The position numbers and the translations under genes are program-made. The notes under the pieces are model-generated. The model searched no databases. It was not told the DNA's origin and saw only the letters and a program-made list of their open reading frames with translations. 29,232 bases of DNA from Nitrospirota bacterium (GTDB lineage: Bacteria > Nitrospinota_A > UBA7883 > JACRGQ01): assembly GCA_024275955.1 (NCBI GenBank), contig JAJRYD010000011.1:1-29232 (forward strand), in the 5' to 3' direction. This document shows positions 7,746-14,542 of the stretch, piece by piece; within the stretch, counting starts at the first letter, position 1; each line of letters opens with the position of its first letter.

Positions 7746-8399
7746 ATGGCTAGGTTAAGTATTTTATCATTTGTTGCTGTATGTTTTGTCGCGCTCGTTC
7801 CCGGTATTGCCGACAGCGGTGATTTTCGAAAAGCTACATGGGGAATGACCCGGCACGAGATAAAGAAGATGGAGCTTTTCCACCTGCTTTCGGATATCGA
7901 TAAGAACAGCCTTACGTTTAAGGGGAGTATCTCGCGTCTGCCGGTAAAGCTTACCTACGAGTTTAAGGATAAAAAACTTGTCCGCGGTCTTTATGTTTTT
8001 GATCCGGGCAAAAAAAATGAAATTCTATATAAGGAAGATCTCAATAAATATATAGAAGACTGGAAGACGATAAAGCGAAGGCTTGTTAAAAAATACGGCA
8101 AGCCGTTACAGGATTTGGAATTTTGGAAAACGACAGCCTACAGGGATCAGCCTTCCGAATGGGGAACGGCGGTGCAGGTAGGGAACCTTAGTTTTTTTGC
8201 TATGTGGGAAACAGATACAACCCATATCATTTACGCGTTGTACGGCGAAGACTTTAAGCCTACGCTGGCTATTACCTACGAAAGCAAACGGTTCAGAAAA
8301 GCTTACGACGAAATGAAAAAGAAGCAGGCTATTTTGCAGAGAAAACTGAAAGAGGCCGAAGAAAAGGCTCTCGAAAGATCCGACCTTGATAAACTCTAA
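7746..8399 (+). CDS. Exported protein, paralogue of 6692-7324
   Basis: 217 residues, signal peptide MARLSILSFVAVCFVALVPG with likely cleavage near ADSG. The mature protein begins DFRKATWGMTRHEIKKMEL and then follows the order of its neighbour: KKLVRGLYVFDP, IKRRLVKKYGKPL, GTAVQVGNLSFFAMW, YALYGEDFKPTLAITYESKR. The tail is a charged coiled coil (MKKKQAILQRKLKEAEEKAL) ending DLDKL, where the neighbour ends DLKKL. A tandem duplication followed by strong divergence is the simplest reading. A GGTGGGGT precedes ATG 7746. Function unknown; periplasmic location inferred from the signal. Confidence 0.8.
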   Translation: MARLSILSFVAVCFVALVPGIADSGDFRKATWGMTRHEIKKMELFHLLSDIDKNSLTFKGSISRLPVKLTYEFKDKKLVRGLYVFDPGKKNEILYKEDLNKYIEDWKTIKRRLVKKYGKPLQDLEFWKTTAYRDQPSEWGTAVQVGNLSFFAMWETDTTHIIYALYGEDFKPTLAITYESKRFRKAYDEMKKKQAILQRKLKEAEEKALERSDLDKL

Positions 8400-8411
8400 T
8401 CAATACTGCTT

Positions 8412-9671
8412 TTAAGCCCGATTGCCGTTTTTATAAACAATTCTCCCATCCTTTATCACAAATTTAGGCTTTCTAAACAGAGCTTCAAGCTTTGACGAGC
8501 TTATGCTTCCGATATCTCCTTTCGGAATTGGGTAGAGAACGATATCGGCTACCGAGCCTTCGCTTAGGTTTCCTCTTTTTTTCAGGCCGCAGGCGTTGGC
8601 GGGCGAACTTCGTGTAATTTGTGCGATTTCATCCAGCGAAAACTCCCTTGTTAGCGATGGAAGCCTTGAGTTTTTCAACGCTTCCTTGTTTAGCTTGCTG
8701 GCAAATTTGTCTCTTGCCTCTTTGGAGATGAGACAGGCGATGATGTTTGGGTAGCTTTCTATCCCCCCCCCCGACGGAAAGTCTATCGAAAGCGAAGCGT
8801 TGGAAATATCTTTTAGCTCAAGCAAAAGCTCCATGCCGGCCAGCCAGAATGTCGCGTCGATATAGCATTCTTTAAGAAAATTGTATTCCACCGCCATATA
8901 AGGGGAATTTTCAAGTTTCCTTAATTCCTTCTTGTTGCTTTTGGAAATCCTCTCGGCAAGCTCCGCGTAGGCAGTTAAAGAGAAGGTCTTTCCAAAACCT
9001 ACAGGCCCGAGGTCGAAAGATACGTTTTTATTTTTTTCAAGAAGCTTTACAGCTTTTTTTGCCATCGGCACAGGCTTTCCATCTTTTTCGCTAAAGATGT
9101 AATAAGCAAGGTGGGCTAGATGACAGTTTCGTCCGTCTGCTTTTTCCAAAAAATTTTCAAAGGTTTTTATGTTTCCGGGCTTTGCCAAGTGCGGAAGATG
9201 AATATGCGGCGGTATTGTATCAGTATGATTTTTTGATTTCAGGAAACGCTCCACGCCGCTCTCACCGACATATTTAATGGTAAGCGCATTTTCGTGAAGC
9301 GGTTCGTTACTGTCTAACTGCATCAAAGAGAAGTCTATCGGCAGTTTTTCTAGAACTGCTTGGTCTATCTGCGGTCTTGTCAGCCCTGCTTCTACAAAAA
9401 ATGTTATTCCCTGAGAAAGATACCGGCTCGTAAGGCTACGAAGGCTAAAAAGATTGCGCCAAAAACTATTGTGGTTTCGGGCAAAACCGGACGCGCCGAA
9501 GATATGCGTATGTATCTCAATAGCTCCCGGCATGGCAGTTAGTTCCGTTCCGTCAATAACAGCATCATCTGCCGAAGAGTTCACTATCTTCCCGCCTACA
9601 ATTGATATGTCGCCGGGCTTTTTGTGCATGCCGCCGCTTGGGTCGAAAACGGTAACGTTTTTTATCTTCAC
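8412..9671 (-). CDS. fhcA: Compact formylmethanofuran dehydrogenase subunit A-like amidohydrolase (FhcA/FwdA)
   Basis: 419 residues, clearly shorter than the roughly 550-570 of FwdA/FhcA. Landmarks run in family order: MPGAIEIHTHIFGA with the paired metal histidines H54/H56; LTIKYVGESG near 130, whose K133 may be the carboxylated lysine; HIHLPHLAKPGN near 156; NCHLAHLAYY near 182; VSFDLGPVGFGKTFSLTA near 217; AGMELLLEL near 278; LSIDFPSGGGIESYP with D297; REFSLDEIAQITRSSPANAC and GSVADIVLYP at the end. In the family this subunit hydrolyses formylmethanofuran. Start GTG 9671 lies 7 bases past the tonB stop, behind AAGGTAG, suggesting one transcript with tonB. A related amidohydrolase outside the Fhc complex remains possible. 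Confidence 0.75.
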   Translation of the reverse strand: MKIKNVTVFDPSGGMHKKPGDISIVGGKIVNSSADDAVIDGTELTAMPGAIEIHTHIFGASGFARNHNSFWRNLFSLRSLTSRYLSQGITFFVEAGLTRPQIDQAVLEKLPIDFSLMQLDSNEPLHENALTIKYVGESGVERFLKSKNHTDTIPPHIHLPHLAKPGNIKTFENFLEKADGRNCHLAHLAYYIFSEKDGKPVPMAKKAVKLLEKNKNVSFDLGPVGFGKTFSLTAYAELAERISKSNKKELRKLENSPYMAVEYNFLKECYIDATFWLAGMELLLELKDISNASLSIDFPSGGGIESYPNIIACLISKEARDKFASKLNKEALKNSRLPSLTREFSLDEIAQITRSSPANACGLKKRGNLSEGSVADIVLYPIPKGDIGSISSSKLEALFRKPKFVIKDGRIVYKNGNRA

Positions 9672-9678
9672 AAAAAAA

Positions 9679-9939
9679 CTACCTTCGGGTTTTTATCGGG
9701 TTGAACGTTGGTGAGTAATTGAAATTAGCGGTAATATGAATTTTCTTTTTCTTGAGCGTCTCTGGAAATGGGCGAAACGGCACCGCCCGTTCGATAGCTT
9801 TTGCCGAAGCGTCATCAAGTACTTTTTCCCCTGACGAGTTGACAATAGTAACCTCTTCCAGTTCTCCGTTTGCCAGCACGGTAAACCTTATAAAAGCATT
9901 GCCTCCTATGTTGTTCATAATCGCCATATCAGGATAAAA
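9679..9939 (-). pseudogene. TonB C-terminal domain, downstream of the amber codon
   Basis: In the same frame as the N-terminal part at 9940-10767 and separated from it only by a TAG. It reads FYPDMAIMNNIGGNAFIRF, then the typical TonB C-terminal pattern VLANGELEEVTIVNSSG, VLDDASAKAIERAVPFRPFP and the last strand HITANFNYSP. This domain normally contacts the TonB box of outer-membrane receptors. ATG 9927 could restart translation but has no ribosome site, and the product would have no membrane anchor. It ends with TAG, so TAG also serves as an ordinary stop here. Confidence 0.75.
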
Positions 9940-10767
9940 CTAGACAGCCTCTATCGCTTTTCGTATTTCCAGAAAGTAAGAGGCATACTTGAATCTCTTG
10001 GTATTGAGCGACACCACCGCTTCATCGCCTGTTTCATAAAAGGCATGCCTGTTGTTTTTTATCATAATATCTACATCGGCTCCCTTAAGAAGCGGCACTC
10101 CCGCTTGCTCATCATCGACAAGAGGGTTTTTGTGCCCTTGCTCAAGGTCAACTACAGGGCTTACCGCACTCTTTCTAGATTCTTTTATGTTTTTTACGTC
10201 AGCTTTCGGCTCTCTCTTCTCAACGGTAAACCTTGATGTTCCAAAAGCATCCTGAAAGTTATCAGAAACTTTTTTTTCGACCTCTTTTACCTCAGGGCTT
10301 ACCCTCTTATCCGGCAGTTTGGTTCCCGCTTTTTTAACCTTTATCTCTTTTTCGGCGTCTCTGCCGCTTAACCTTATTCGTTCAATAGGAACTTGCTCTT
10401 TTTCCCCCGTTTTAAGCTTTTCGTTACCTTTCGTTTTTGTGCGCGAGTTAATAGCCGCCAGCATAGTTGCGTCGCTGGGAGCTTCTTCCAGCTTTTCCGC
10501 AGAGCTGTCAACAATTTCACCTGCCGGCATATCTTCGTTTGGTGCAATTTTATCTATGATAAGCGATACGGAAATCGGCACATGGCGGTAGCTGGAAACT
10601 CCGATTACAAGCCCGGAAAACAAAGTGAAAACAAAGTGTATCAAAACTGACAGTAGAATATATCTCGGCAGGCGGTTTATGCTTTTTGGCAGTCGCTGGA
10701 AATAGCGCGGCAAAGTGCTGACATATTCCATCGGCTTAATTTTACTTTCTTTATGGTGGTTCGACAA
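9940..10767 (-). CDS. tonB: TonB-like protein, N-terminal anchor and linker, ending at an in-frame TAG
   Basis: 275 residues up to an amber codon. Residues 37-60 form a single transmembrane anchor (ILLSVLIHFVFTLFSGLVIG), followed by a long charged, Lys/Glu-rich periplasmic linker to about 245. It then enters the conserved lead-in to the TonB C-terminal domain: VSLNTKRFKYASYFLEIRKA then IEAV. Homologues usually have a tryptophan at the next position (IxxxW.YP). Here the codon is TAG and FYPD follows in frame, so TGG to TAG is the simplest explanation. Without readthrough the protein lacks its receptor-contact domain. It appears to head an operon with fhcA. Confidence 0.75.
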   Translation of the reverse strand: MSNHHKESKIKPMEYVSTLPRYFQRLPKSINRLPRYILLSVLIHFVFTLFSGLVIGVSSYRHVPISVSLIIDKIAPNEDMPAGEIVDSSAEKLEEAPSDATMLAAINSRTKTKGNEKLKTGEKEQVPIERIRLSGRDAEKEIKVKKAGTKLPDKRVSPEVKEVEKKVSDNFQDAFGTSRFTVEKREPKADVKNIKESRKSAVSPVVDLEQGHKNPLVDDEQAGVPLLKGADVDIMIKNNRHAFYETGDEAVVSLNTKRFKYASYFLEIRKAIEAV

Positions 10768-10898
10768 TCCGGAACTGCCCTGCCGGCTCTTTTTTATCTA
10801 TTTTTTAACTTTTTTAAATAAATTACAGCGATAAAAGTTAAAATTAATCGTGCCTGCCGCCTATTTTGGCTGTTTGGCCGGAAAGTGAGGTTCTTGGG

Positions 10899-12758
10899 TT
10901 GAGAGTCGGCTACCTTAGATATCTTTTGACCGCCGCGGTTTTTCTTGTCTACTGGCAGGTTCGAAATTTCGAGTTTGTGACATGGGACGATAATATCCAT
11001 ATCTATGAAAACAGCTTCCTTTTGAACCCCAGTTTTAATAATGTTCTCTTTTTCTGGAGCAACTTTTACGAGCTTTTATATATTCCAGCCAGCTACACCG
11101 TTTGGTCGGGCTTGGCGATGCTTTCCCAGATGCTTTCTCATGGCGAGGAAGCTAAGAGCCTTAACCCGATGGTTTTCCATCTTGCTAACCTATTCTTTCA
11201 TATTGTCAATACGCTTCTGGTTTTTGGGTTATTGAGGTCGCTCTTGCGGTGCAGGTTTGCTGAGCGTAAAAGGGAAGCAGTTACCGCCGGCCTAAATGTA
11301 GAATATGCCGCTTTTGCCGGCGCGCTCTTTTTTGCTTTACATCCGATGCAGGCGGAATCTGTCTCATGGGCGACAGAGATGAAAGGTCTTCTGTGCGCCA
11401 CTTTTTCGTTTCTCTCTATCAGGCTTTATCTTCGCTTTGTAACGGGGCTGGATGAAAACGGCGTTAAGACCGCTCGGTCTGGCATACGCTATTATTTTTT
11501 GGGTTTTTGCGCTTTTGCTTTCGCGCTTCTTTCAAAACCGACGGCGGTATCCCTGCCGCTGGTTATTGTCGTTATAGACACCTTTGCGTTAGGCCGCCCT
11601 ATTAAGGATGTTTTCCGCTCTACGGCGTTATGGTTTGCCCTTGCTGTAGTTTTTGTATTTCTAACAACCATCGCACAGCCGGGCGAGCTGATAAAGTTTA
11701 ACTCGCCTTTGTGGGCGAGGCCGTTTATTGCCGGCGATGCTCTCGCATTTTATTTTGGCAAAGTGCTGTTGCCTACCAACTTGACGATAGATTATGGACA
11801 CTCCGTGGAAGCTACTTTAGCGAAGGGACAGCTTTACCTCACGGCGCTTGTTCCGTTACTGCTGGGGCTGTTTATATACCGCCTAAAAGATAGGAACGTA
11901 TGGTTTACCACGTTTGGAATTATGACTGCCGCGCTTTTACCTGTGCTTGGTTTTATTCCTTTTGCCTTTCAGTTTTTCTCTACTGTTGCCGACAGATATG
12001 CCTATATAGCTATGCTTGGCCCTGCGCTAGGCGTTTCATCAATATTTCTCACAGTTCAAAAGAAGCAGGTTAAAGTTCTTCTGGCGCTGGTGATTCTTTT
12101 GCTTGGTGCCGGCTCTTTTTTACAGGCGAGGACATGGAAAGACGGAATGTTTCTTTACCTTACCAACCTTAGAATTAACCCCGACAGCTTGGCATGCCGC
12201 ATAAATTTTGGGCATCAGCTTGGCAAGATGGGACTGTTTGACAAAGCATTGAGTGAATACGAATTTGTTCTTAAAAAAATTCCAGACGCGGCGATAATCC
12301 ATTACAACGTCGGTAACATCTACTTTGAGAAAAATGAGTTCGAAAAATCTTTGGCAAGCTACAGGAGGTCTCTGGAGATAGACCCGGCTAATGGAAACGC
12401 GCATAATAATGTCGGCATTCTATTTTTGGAGATGGGAAGGTTTAAAGACGCAAAGGCAAGCTTTGAAAAGGCGGAAAAGATACAGCCGTTTAACGCCGCG
12501 GTAAAAAGAGGGCTAGGGGTAGCCTTTATAGAGCTGAACAGACCGGAAGAGGCGATAGTCTGGCTAACTAAATCTCTGGAGATAGAGCCGGACAACGCCG
12601 CTCCGTATTATCAGCTCGGTCTTGCTTGGCAGGCAAAAAATGAAGAGGAGAAAGCGTTGGAGTTTTTTACACTGTCGTCAAAAAAGGACCCATTGTTCAT
12701 GCCGGCAAGGGAGGCGATAAAAGAGATCATGGCAAAACACGACTCAGGGAAAGAGTAG
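10899..12758 (+). CDS. Multi-pass membrane protein with C-terminal TPRs (TMTC-like, possible glycosyltransferase)
   Basis: About 619 residues. Residues 1-425 hold many membrane spans with the acidic loop motif FVTWDDNIHIYENS near the start, and FHLANLFFHIVNT and FFALHPMQAESVSW further in. These match bacterial TMTC/DUF1736 proteins, related to protein O-mannosyltransferases of the GT-C fold. From about 430 onward come TPR repeats (ALSEYEFVLKKIPDAAIIHY, FEKSLASYRRSLEIDPANGN, FKDAKASFEKAEKIQPFNAA, PEEAIVWLTKSLEIEPDNAA). TTG 10899 is chosen because GTGAGG lies 8 bases upstream; TTG 10866 in the same frame has no such site. Sugar donor and acceptor are unknown. The 3' end overlaps the convergent cytochrome gene by 32 bases. 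Confidence 0.75.
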   Translation: MRVGYLRYLLTAAVFLVYWQVRNFEFVTWDDNIHIYENSFLLNPSFNNVLFFWSNFYELLYIPASYTVWSGLAMLSQMLSHGEEAKSLNPMVFHLANLFFHIVNTLLVFGLLRSLLRCRFAERKREAVTAGLNVEYAAFAGALFFALHPMQAESVSWATEMKGLLCATFSFLSIRLYLRFVTGLDENGVKTARSGIRYYFLGFCAFAFALLSKPTAVSLPLVIVVIDTFALGRPIKDVFRSTALWFALAVVFVFLTTIAQPGELIKFNSPLWARPFIAGDALAFYFGKVLLPTNLTIDYGHSVEATLAKGQLYLTALVPLLLGLFIYRLKDRNVWFTTFGIMTAALLPVLGFIPFAFQFFSTVADRYAYIAMLGPALGVSSIFLTVQKKQVKVLLALVILLLGAGSFLQARTWKDGMFLYLTNLRINPDSLACRINFGHQLGKMGLFDKALSEYEFVLKKIPDAAIIHYNVGNIYFEKNEFEKSLASYRRSLEIDPANGNAHNNVGILFLEMGRFKDAKASFEKAEKIQPFNAAVKRGLGVAFIELNRPEEAIVWLTKSLEIEPDNAAPYYQLGLAWQAKNEEEKALEFFTLSSKKDPLFMPAREAIKEIMAKHDSGKE

Positions 12759-13362
12759 CTTTTAGCTTTTCCTCCGGCAGTATAGATAGAACGGCAGGTG
12801 ACAGGCTTTTGTGGCACGAACGGCACTCCGCGAGCAGTGCTTGCATATTGATGAAATAATATTCTGGGTCGCCCTCTTTGTGGGATTGGTGGCAGAGAAT
12901 ACATGCTGTTTTTATTGCCGGCATATGGGCCGAGGTGGTATGAAAACTTTTCCTGTCGCCTTTTGTTTTAGGTTTGTGGCAAAAAGTACAGTTACTATCC
13001 GGCATTAGTTTTGGGTTGAGATATTTTGGTTCCTTTCCACCTGCCAAAAGATGGTAGAAAGTATTATAGATTTCCAGCGATGTAACGCGAACCTTAAGCC
13101 CAAAAGTTCTCCCTGTATGGCAATCGCTACACGCAAACCGCCTGACTGCCTTTTCTCCAGCGGCTCTATGCGCCGCGCTCATGTTTGAGGGGTTTTCGCT
13201 GGTGAAAGCGTTGTATTTTTCTTCGTGTAGAGCTTTGCCGCCGCCAGCGTGGCACTGAATGCAGAATGAAGTGGTTTCTTTCAGCTTTTCCGATAACAAA
13301 AAGATAGTTGGAGCGGCGATAAAAGTAAGAGCTACGAGAAAGTAGATTTCTTTTTGGGTCAT
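12727..13362 (-). CDS. Membrane-anchored pentaheme c-type cytochrome
   Basis: 211 residues with an N-terminal membrane segment (FLVALTFIAAPTIFLLSE, residues 8-25) that looks uncleaved, as in NapC/NirT-type anchored cytochromes. Five heme motifs are visible: CIQCH 34-38, CSDCH 78-82, CTFCH 125-129, CILCH 154-158, CRSCH 180-184. Extra histidines that could be distal ligands include H65, H104, H141 and H146. Expected in the periplasm, passing electrons from the quinone pool to an unknown partner; no partner reductase is in the window. It follows the pilin gene on the same strand, but a terminator lies between. I cannot assign it to NapC, NrfH or another subgroup by eye. Confidence 0.85.
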   Translation of the reverse strand: MTQKEIYFLVALTFIAAPTIFLLSEKLKETTSFCIQCHAGGGKALHEEKYNAFTSENPSNMSAAHRAAGEKAVRRFACSDCHTGRTFGLKVRVTSLEIYNTFYHLLAGGKEPKYLNPKLMPDSNCTFCHKPKTKGDRKSFHTTSAHMPAIKTACILCHQSHKEGDPEYYFINMQALLAECRSCHKSLSPAVLSILPEEKLKATLSLSRVLP

Positions 13363-13410
13363 AGTAAGGCAACCTTAAAGAGCTGTTGTGAGCACGCTGG
13401 GAAGCGGAAA

Positions 13411-13452
13411 AATTGAAAAAAAACGGGGTATGGGTTTTACCCCATACCCCGT
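13411..13452 (-). terminator. Rho-independent terminator after the pilin gene
   Basis: A perfect 12-base stem: ACGGGGTATGGG at 13423-13434 pairs with CCCATACCCCGT at 13441-13452, with a 6-base loop. On the minus strand it is followed by an unbroken T-run (complement of 13416-13422). It ends the pilin transcript 24 bases after the stop and insulates the cytochrome gene. Confidence 0.92.
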
Positions 13453-13475
13453 ATAGAACCGAATCAAAAACCTGT

Positions 13476-13844
13476 TTACTGTAGGCCGCCCTGTGCAGAG
13501 TCCCATGTATATGTTTTCGAACCACCAGTATGGTAAGCAGTAGCTACAAAGTGGGTAGCAGTCGGGGTACCAGTAATCGCTACGACGGTACCGGTGGACT
13601 GTTTGTAACCGTAGGAACCAAGCGTAGTTGACAATGTTCCCGTCGCGTAGCTGCTGTTGGAAACGTAGTATGCCTCCTGCGAAACAGCCATGTTCCTAAG
13701 GTCGGACGAAGCTGCGGCATCTTTACCTTGCTTCTTGTATGCGGCGAACTGCGGAATCGCTATAGCTACCAGAATACCGATAATCGCAACAACAACGAGA
13801 AGCTCAATCAGTGTAAAACCTTTTTCATCTCTTAATTTCATCAT
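13476..13844 (-). CDS. pilA: Type IV pilin (PilA-like major pilin)
   Basis: A 122-residue prepilin. A short leader MMKLRDEKG is followed by FTLIELLVVVAIIGILVAIA, the N-methylated, hydrophobic N-terminal helix that PilD cuts after Gly9; Glu at mature position 5 is present. The globular part is short (about 90 residues), rich in Ser/Thr/Tyr, and has no cysteine pair, unlike many proteobacterial pilins. ATG 13844 has AAAGGGGGTGA about 7 bases upstream. A sigma-54 promoter and an upstream palindrome precede it and a strong terminator follows, so it is a single-gene transcript, usual for an abundant major pilin. No other pilus assembly gene is in the window. GspG-type pseudopilin is less likely given the size and lone context. 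Confidence 0.9.
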   Translation of the reverse strand: MMKLRDEKGFTLIELLVVVAIIGILVAIAIPQFAAYKKQGKDAAASSDLRNMAVSQEAYYVSNSSYATGTLSTTLGSYGYKQSTGTVVAITGTPTATHFVATAYHTGGSKTYTWDSAQGGLQ

Positions 13845-13908
13845 TTAGTATTCACCCCCTTTCAAAATATAATAAACTTTTTTCCAAACTTTCTTGATAA
13901 CCTATGGT

Positions 13909-13924
13909 GGCAAGAACGATGCCT
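13909..13924 (-). promoter_or_regulatory. Sigma-54 (-24/-12) promoter of pilA
   Basis: Minus strand AGGCATCGTTCTTGCC has GG and GC exactly 10 bases apart and matches the consensus TGGCAC-N5-TTGCW at nearly all positions. It predicts a start near 13897 and a leader of about 53 bases. pilA genes in several lineages use sigma-54 with an NtrC-type activator. Confidence 0.75.
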
Positions 13925-14017
13925 AACTTAACGCAATACTCTAACAGATTAAAAAACAGAGATATAATAATAATTCAACATCAAATTTATCTATATCAGC
14001 ACAGTTTTACCAAGCAA

Positions 14018-14050
14018 AAGTGACAAAAATTGTCACTTTACGACAATTTT
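14018..14050. promoter_or_regulatory. Palindromic upstream site of pilA, possible activator-binding site
   Basis: AAGTGACAA (14018-14026) and TTGTCACTT (14030-14038) form a perfect 9-base inverted repeat with a 3-base centre. Overlapping it, CAAAAATTGTC and GACAATTTTTTG form a second inverted repeat reaching about 14050. It lies roughly 95-140 bases upstream of the sigma-54 promoter, the usual distance for an enhancer-binding activator. No transcript from either side would end here, so a terminator is unlikely. Confidence 0.6.
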
Positions 14051-14249
14051 TTGTAACTCCTAAAAAACTCCGAGACTCAATTATCCCACACTAAAAAAGA
14101 GTAGCCAAACTTAAAAGTTGCTATACTTTCTTCTTTCGCACGTTTTCTTTCGAGCAGTTTTTACAAAACCTTCGTTTCCCAACAATATTTTTTATAACCG
14201 ATCTCTGTTAATATCTGCGTATGACTGCAATTTGTGCCGGAGCTGTGTT

Positions 14250-14525
14250 ATGAAAGCTCCTCTAAAGCTTACCTTGTATACAAAGGCAGACTGCTCACTT
14301 TGCGAAAAGATGGAAGCGGTTATTGACTCTTTGTCTAAGCAGATGCTTCTTAGCCTCTCCAAGATAGATATTGCCGGTGATGAAAAGCTTTTGCTGGAGT
14401 ATGGGGAGGATATACCTGTTCTTTTTTGCGGGGGAACTCGGCTTGGCAGGCACAGGCTCGATAAAAGTGTATTGCAAAAAAAACTTGAGAACCTGTTGGC
14501 GGTAAACAGGTCGGCGAAAATCTAA
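14250..14525 (+). CDS. Glutaredoxin-like thioredoxin-fold protein (DUF836 type)
   Basis: 91 residues from ATG 14250, which has GGAG about 8 bases upstream. The frame is open from 14118, but the extra N-terminus is unlike the family. It begins with strand KLTLYTKADCSLCEKMEAVI, so the redox motif is CSLC. A second strand follows (LSKIDIAGD), then the cis-proline loop EDIPVLFCGG near residue 60. DUF836/Glrx-like proteins are small cytoplasmic thiol-disulfide proteins with poorly known partners. It is followed 17 bases later by an exported TPR protein, probably co-transcribed. Confidence 0.8.
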   Translation: MKAPLKLTLYTKADCSLCEKMEAVIDSLSKQMLLSLSKIDIAGDEKLLLEYGEDIPVLFCGGTRLGRHRLDKSVLQKKLENLLAVNRSAKI

Positions 14526-14542
14526 CATTTGCTGGGTAAATT

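Noticed and set aside
9940-9942. TAG read as pyrrolysine
   Set aside because: No pyl gene is visible, TAG ends other genes here, and Trp is the expected residue; kept only as an option in the finding.
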